From positions 1 through 64,000 of the forward strand of contig NZ_CADEAG010000003.1 of the NCBI RefSeq assembly GCF_902825155.1: a stretch of DNA of 64,000 nucleotides. The letters are read 5' to 3'. This DNA comes from Bartonella taylorii 8TBB (GTDB lineage: Bacteria > Pseudomonadota > Alphaproteobacteria > Rhizobiales > Rhizobiaceae). The translations under genes were made by a program, and so were the position numbers. Below, in pieces: positions 59,713 to 64,000 of the stretch (position 1 is the stretch's first letter; each line of letters begins with the position of its first letter). The notes under the pieces were generated by a model. That model saw nothing but the letters and a program-made list of their open reading frames with translations. It was not told the DNA's origin and made no database searches.

Positions 59713-59739
59713 AATCCCAAAATGGTATATTTCGGGATT
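59713..59739. terminator. Weak bidirectional hairpin between pgsA and ndk
   Basis: AATCCC (59713-59718) pairs with GGGATT (59734-59739), with an inner AAAT/ATTT extension. It lies between the convergent pgsA and ndk stops. T-runs are poor on both sides, so termination is uncertain. Confidence 0.35.
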
Positions 59740-59763
59740 CTCTACTTTTCATACATGCTTTTA

Positions 59764-60186
59764 TTAACCAACAATTTCCATTTCTGAAAACCAAAAAGCA
59801 ATTTCTATTTTTGCGGTTTCAGAGCTATCAGAACCATGAACAGAATTTTCACCAATCGACAAAGCATGAACTTTACGAATTGTCCCTTCTTGTGCATCCA
59901 TAGGATTCGTAGCGCCCATCACTTCACGGTTCTTGGCTATTGCATTCTCACCTTCTAAAACTTGCACAACTGTTGGACCAGAAGACATAAACTCAACCAA
60001 CTCACCAAAAAATGGGCGTTCTTTGTGAATAGCATAAAACCTTTCAGCCTCACGCTGACTCATCCACACTCGCTTAGATGCAACAACATGCAGTCCTGCA
60101 TCTTCGAGCATTTTTGTAATTGCTCCTGTCAAATTACGACGTGTTGCATCTGGTTTAATCATTGAAAAAGTACGTTCTACAGTCAT
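59764..60186 (-). CDS. ndk: Nucleoside diphosphate kinase
   Basis: Transfers phosphate from ATP to NDPs through a phosphohistidine. The 140-residue product starts [20 protein letters not shown]. The catalytic histidine is in the [20 protein letters not shown] segment (NxxHGSDS). ATG at 60184-60186 with AAGGTGG 6 nt upstream; the open frame extends 23 codons further but without a good site. Convergent with pgsA. Confidence 0.97.
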   Translation of the reverse strand: MTVERTFSMIKPDATRRNLTGAITKMLEDAGLHVVASKRVWMSQREAERFYAIHKERPFFGELVEFMSSGPTVVQVLEGENAIAKNREVMGATNPMDAQEGTIRKVHALSIGENSVHGSDSSETAKIEIAFWFSEMEIVG

Positions 60187-60582
60187 TTGACCACCTTTAT
60201 TTGCATTTATAATATTATCTGGGCGTTCTATAGCGAGCGAGAAGCATTTTGCCAAGAGATTGTAGAAAAATCCGCACCAATTTTCAAAAATGCGTAATCA
60301 ATTGTCAAGAAAACTTTAATAAAAAAGAAATTTCGCAGTTATTCATCTCATCACAAAGGAGTATATCCTCTTTTAAAAAGGTTAGATCGCTTTTTTTAAT
60401 TAATAAAAGCCTCTCATAAAAGTGCTCTTCAAAAGATAGAAAGCTACAAGAAAAAAATCCAATACGTGGCAACATATACAGCTTTTACAAAAGCTCTCTC
60501 CTCTAAAAAATGCTCTGAACATCGTGCGTCTAACCCACAAAATCTCCCACATGTTAAAGCAAATAAAAGAGAAAATACATAG
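60187..60582. other. Intergenic region without visible feature
   Basis: About 400 bp between ndk's start and the autotransporter pseudogene's 3' end. AT-rich, all frames interrupted. It holds the ndk promoter; no RNA gene seen. Confidence 0.5.
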
Positions 60583-63074
60583 TTAGAAACTATCGTGCAC
60601 CCCTAAAATGCCTTGGAGTGACTGCTTTGTCTTATACCCTTTGACATAATGTGCTTCCGCATAAAGCTTTAATCTATCACTGACTAAACTGCTCAAACCA
60701 ATTCCTACTTTATCAGCATTCCCTGATAAGTCAGTGGCAAATTGATGCCATTGATTAATTGTCGTGTGGTTATCATCTTTATTCTCGCACAACCATGCTA
60801 CCGTAATGTAAGCAAGAGATGATGAAACCGCCCCCAATCCGAATTCATACCCTAACGACAAACCAATCTCACTGTGTAATGACGTAAAGGGATTTATATC
60901 ACCTGTCATTGGAATGTACGGTAACCAGCTTCAAATGATGATCTACCGACTACTGATGGTAATTTCCTTCAATCGCTAAACCGTTCGTGGAAATAGCATT
61001 TAAGGTGTTTTGATAACGATTATATTTTAAAATACCGTCTAGATACCACCCATTATGACCAAAATAAGTCGCACAATCTCCAACGCTATAAGTATTTATA
61101 CACTGATACCACCTCAGGCATGTGCAACGCGTGCTTGATCATAACTGCCAAAACCACTTATATAAACATCTCCATTCATTAGCTCATTTAAACCATTGAT
61201 ACTTAGAACTATACCCGTCTGTTCAAGTTTAAAATCTGTATGACCTGTAGCAATGTTTTCTTTACTTTTGATCACATATGTCCAAAAAACTGTATTTTTA
61301 TTACTTCTGTCTAAAATTCCTCTCCTAGCATATATAGCTCGCAGTTCATTATAAAAAACAAGCCCAGATATTATAGCTATAGACAACGCTGCATCCATAG
61401 AGGGGGTAGTCAGAAAATGAGAAACTGATATTTCCTTACGCAATTGAGGAGAAAGTTGATCCTGATCACTTAAGCGCACAATCATCTGATCAGCTAACAA
61501 TGAAGTATCTGCAGAAACAAAAAATTGCTGTTGCTCATCAGAAAGATGATCCTCGACCAGCTGAACCTGATATCTGATCTTCCAAAAATAAAACAGTTAA
61601 AGAAATAGAAACATGCTGAACCTCTCTCAAGTACCGAGGGGATCTTGATTTTGGCCTGCTATTTTGCCCATAAGTAGCCGTCTGAGAATGAGAACCTTGC
61701 TTTCGAAAAGAAGATGGTCTCTGTTAAAGGTGTGTATTCACTTCACTAGATGAGAACCCTAAAAAAGTAGTAACCTTTGATCTCTTATTCATACGTAAAG
61801 GGAGAGTGACTAAACATTCTGAGTTTTCAGTGCCTATACTTAAATACCAAGCTGTATAATTGCTACTCAAATCAGCACTTCTTTCTTTTTTGTTTAAATA
61901 TATATATAGGCCTTACCATCAACAGCTTCACCTGCCATGCTAGCACTATTTGTCAGCGTAAAATTGGCTCCTCCGTTTGAGCTTCTACCCGTAATTAACT
62001 TAACTGCAATAACAAAACTACTCTTTTGTGAAAGAGGTCCTGTAATTTCACGACCAGAATCAGAAACGCTTATTTTATGATTTCCTATACTATCTCCAAT
62101 CGATAAGTAATCACTCCCATCACCTCTAGCCCTAATATTGAACCGAAAATGTAAATTACCTGAAAGTTCATCAACATGAAGCGAAATATGACGTGGAACA
62201 TACAAAATAGAAGTAAAAAATAACAGCTCTCTCATCACCACCTAAATTTTCAATATTAATCTGAGCTCTTACTACGATATTCCGCTCACCAACAAAAAAT
62301 AGTGTTTCATCACTTCTTCCCTCTATCAAAATCTTTTTCTTAGTGATATAGTTTGTGACATCATCAGCGAGTAAATAAAGGCGTCCATTATTATTAATTC
62401 TTACTTCTCGGGCTATGTCCTTTACACCAATATGTAGCCACGAGCTAGCAGAATCGTTGATCATTAACTATCTATAAATCCACTAGGATACACGACTTGA
62501 ATAGCAGTAACACTCAAAGTGATCCCATAAGGCTCTTCTAACACCAAGACGTGCTATCTACCACTCCCAGAGCCCACAGGTATACATCGCTTTCCCACCA
62601 TCTTGCCTCCGTTCCGCATAAAGATTTTGCTCTCCATTTTTCGTAATTTTCGTATTCCAAACCCACGCCCCATCATATACACACCCTGTTGCCCTATTGC
62701 TCCGCTCCCCCCAGAAACTGTAGTGCTATATACACTGCTTTTTCTCTCCACACATGTAAGATCAAAATTCTTCTCTTCGTGAACAAACTGCTTACCACCA
62801 AGGATTTTAGCATTCACCGCATGTCCTGCACGTGTAACTATTCGCATTCCCCCCCCTTTTCAGTAGTAAAATCTACACAATTTCCTCAATTCTCAACAAT
62901 CTCTACGCCACCACCTTCGATCGTAATATTACTGTTAAAAGGATTACCAATCATTGCAGAACCTTTTGATACACTTCCTTCATCCGTTATATTTTTTAGT
63001 GCACCATTCTTGTTCTCAGTTGCACCTGCAACTTGCACGAGGCAGTTACTGATCATCAACACTAAAAACCCCAA
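60583..63074 (-). pseudogene. Broken autotransporter adhesin gene
   Basis: Remains of one type V secreted protein in several frames. N-terminal piece (62886-63074): hydrophobic leader FLVLMISNCLVQVAGA, then ITIEGGGVEIVEN and a TGA stop; the frame continues GNCVDFTTEKGG to a G8 tract (62849-62856), after which the frame is shifted. Next (62554-62847): GHAVNAKILGGKQFVHEE, VYSTTVSGGSGAIGQQGVYM, typical beta-helix repeats. Further passenger pieces lie at 62171-62464, 61894-62241 and 61114-61500. The barrel starts near 61065 (GWYLDGILKYN-like, broken) and ends with an intact strand set at 60583-60909, finishing in Phe (LQGILGVHDSF). At least five disruptions. The adjacent gene at 63430 is a paralogue. 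Confidence 0.85.
62849..62856. repeat. Poly-C/poly-G tract of 8 in the autotransporter pseudogene
   Basis: Eight Cs on the plus strand (G8 on the coding strand). The frame before it (DFTTEKGG) and the frame after it (MRIVTRAGHAVNAKILGGKQ) would join with nine Gs. Such tracts can slip, so this could have been a phase-variation site before or during decay. Confidence 0.7.
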
Positions 63075-63315
63075 TCTGCATTATCCACCTCCACTCATCA
63101 GTTATTAGATAAATATCCTACTATTACGTAAGTAACGCATTTTAATTTGTATCATAGTGTACTTTATTGTTATACAATCATAGATTGTAATTTTGTGAAT
63201 CGTACAAAAACTATTCTGGTTTTAAGCCGTATAACTTCACAAAACGCAAATTATGCCTTTGTATTCAAGTCATAATTTACAATATTTATAATAATAAATG
63301 AGAAAATGATTTTGC
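63075..63315. other. Promoter-side spacer of the broken autotransporter
   Basis: About 240 bp with no open frame, between the leader of the broken autotransporter and the terminator of its upstream paralogue. No clear promoter consensus was picked out. Confidence 0.4.
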
Positions 63316-63359
63316 TTTTTTAAAAAATATAAGACCTCTCGATATCTCAAGAGATCTTA
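63316..63359 (-). terminator. Terminator downstream of the autotransporter at 63430
   Basis: TAAGACCTCT (63330-63339) pairs with AGAGATCTTA (63350-63359) apart from one mismatch. On the minus strand the stem is followed by TATATTTTTT. It lies about 70 bp after the stop of the autotransporter gene. Confidence 0.6.
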
Positions 63360-63429
63360 GCTAAACATTGAAGGTTTGACCTATATGATAATTACATTTT
63401 TAAAGTTAATCAACACGAGAAACACGTAT

Positions 63430-64000
63430 TTAGAAACTATAGCGTAGCCCTAAAATACCCTGAAGTGACTGCTTAATCTTATGCCCTTTTAGATAACGTG
63501 CTTCCGCATAAAGCGTTAGTTTATCATTGACAAAACTGTTTACACCAATTCCTAATTTACCGGCATTTCCAGACAAGTCTGTGATAAACTTATACTGGTT
63601 ATTAATTTTCGTATGATTATTATTTACATTCTCACGTAACCAAGCTGCCGTAATGTAAGCCGTTAATGAAGTTTCTGCATCAAAAATAAATTCATGCCCT
63701 GCAGTTAACCCAACTTCACTACGGAACGAAGTTAATGGACTTATATCACCTGTCATTCCATTAGAAAGTTTGATTTTTCTACCCTGAGCTTGCAAACCTG
63801 TTAGCTTGATATAAGGCTGCATCCAAGTGCTTTGTGCTGGCTCAAAACGACAGCCAATCTCAAATGCCCCACCTATCGCCCACTGATTATAATTGCCTTG
63901 AATGGCTAAACCGTTCGTTGAAACAGCTTTCAGATTATCTCGGTAATAGTTATATTTCAAAACCCCATCCATATACCACCCACGATTATCAAAGTAAGTC
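63430..64000 (-). CDS. Autotransporter, C-terminal beta-barrel (cut by window edge)
   Basis: The last 190 codons of a type V secreted protein; the frame is open to base 64000, so the passenger lies outside. The barrel shows the usual strands: TYFDNRGWYMDGVLKYNYYR, AIQGNYNQWAIGGAFEIGCR, STWMQPYIKLTG, then FVNDKLTLYAEARYLKG and the last strand SLQGILGLRYSF ending in Phe, the signal for outer-membrane insertion. It is closely related to the barrel remnant at 60583-60909 (shared TDLSGNAxKxGIG, LYAEA, KQSLQGILG). Transcription is toward the broken copy, with a terminator between. Confidence 0.92.
   Translation of the reverse strand, partial: TYFDNRGWYMDGVLKYNYYRDNLKAVSTNGLAIQGNYNQWAIGGAFEIGCRFEPAQSTWMQPYIKLTGLQAQGRKIKLSNGMTGDISPLTSFRSEVGLTAGHEFIFDAETSLTAYITAAWLRENVNNNHTKINNQYKFITDLSGNAGKLGIGVNSFVNDKLTLYAEARYLKGHKIKQSLQGILGLRYSF

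Overview
The window reads as a chromosome segment of a low-GC, host-associated alphaproteobacterium of the order Hyphomicrobiales (Rhizobiales), most likely a Bartonella. This is inferred from gene content and order: RirA, fused IspDF, NtrY/NtrX, a PDH complex whose E1-beta carries a lipoyl domain, NDUFA12, NDUFAF3-like and NDUFAF6-like proteins, the clpP-clpX-lon-hup block and Bartonella-style autotransporters. Long AT-rich spacers and decaying genes point to reductive evolution. The species cannot be named from the sequence alone.

Layout. 1-600: 5' end of tuf with tRNA-Gly and tRNA-Tyr. 0.8-8.5 kb: rlmB, a rhomboid protease, a DUF2155 protein, NDUFA12-like protein, gatB, tig, tRNA-Leu and trmFO. 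9.1-14.3 kb: proteostasis block clpP-clpX-lon-hup, read on the minus strand. 14.5-20.3 kb: ntrY-ntrX-trkA and a DXD glycosyltransferase. 20.5-22.6 kb: rirA, ispDF and a CinA-type amidohydrolase on the plus strand. 22.7-30.1 kb: lipoate/PDH block (ratA-like, lipA, lpdA, pdhC, pdhB, pdhA) and ftsB. 30.3-32.4 kb: three tandem TM2-domain paralogues separated by truncated copies of the 5' end of ftsB, which is a clear segmental triplication. 32.5-39.8 kb: eno, kdsA, pyrG, secG, tpiA and a PpiD-like chaperone. 40.4-47.5 kb: NDUFAF6-like and NDUFAF3-like genes flank an AT-rich accessory island of about 5.8 kb. 48.0-53.9 kb: yajC, an LysM/LytM lipoprotein, pcm, serS and tatCBA. 54.3-54.9 kb: a decayed nagZ. 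55.7-60.2 kb: rlmJ, uvrC, pgsA and ndk. 60.6-64 kb: a broken autotransporter gene beside the 3' end of an apparently intact paralogue that runs off the window.

Functional links. LipA makes the lipoyl cofactor carried by PdhB and PdhC and reoxidised by LpdA. GatB, SerS, RlmB, RlmJ, TrmFO and the tRNAs serve translation. SecG, YajC and TatABC serve export. NDUFA12, NDUFAF3-like and NDUFAF6-like proteins point to respiratory complex I assembly.

The best candidate for something undescribed is the island at 41.4-47.1 kb. It holds an 899-residue protein built of four divergent ~190-residue repeats, an intact SMI1/KNR4 (SUKH)-like gene with a decayed tandem copy, and two small paralogous reading frames. 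It resembles the immunity side of a polymorphic-toxin locus, possibly with a multi-domain 'polyimmunity' protein, but this is inference. Other notable points are an apparent ATT start codon for ispDF, the ftsB/TM2 triplication, and a poly-G tract plus a nonsense codon in the autotransporter pseudogene.
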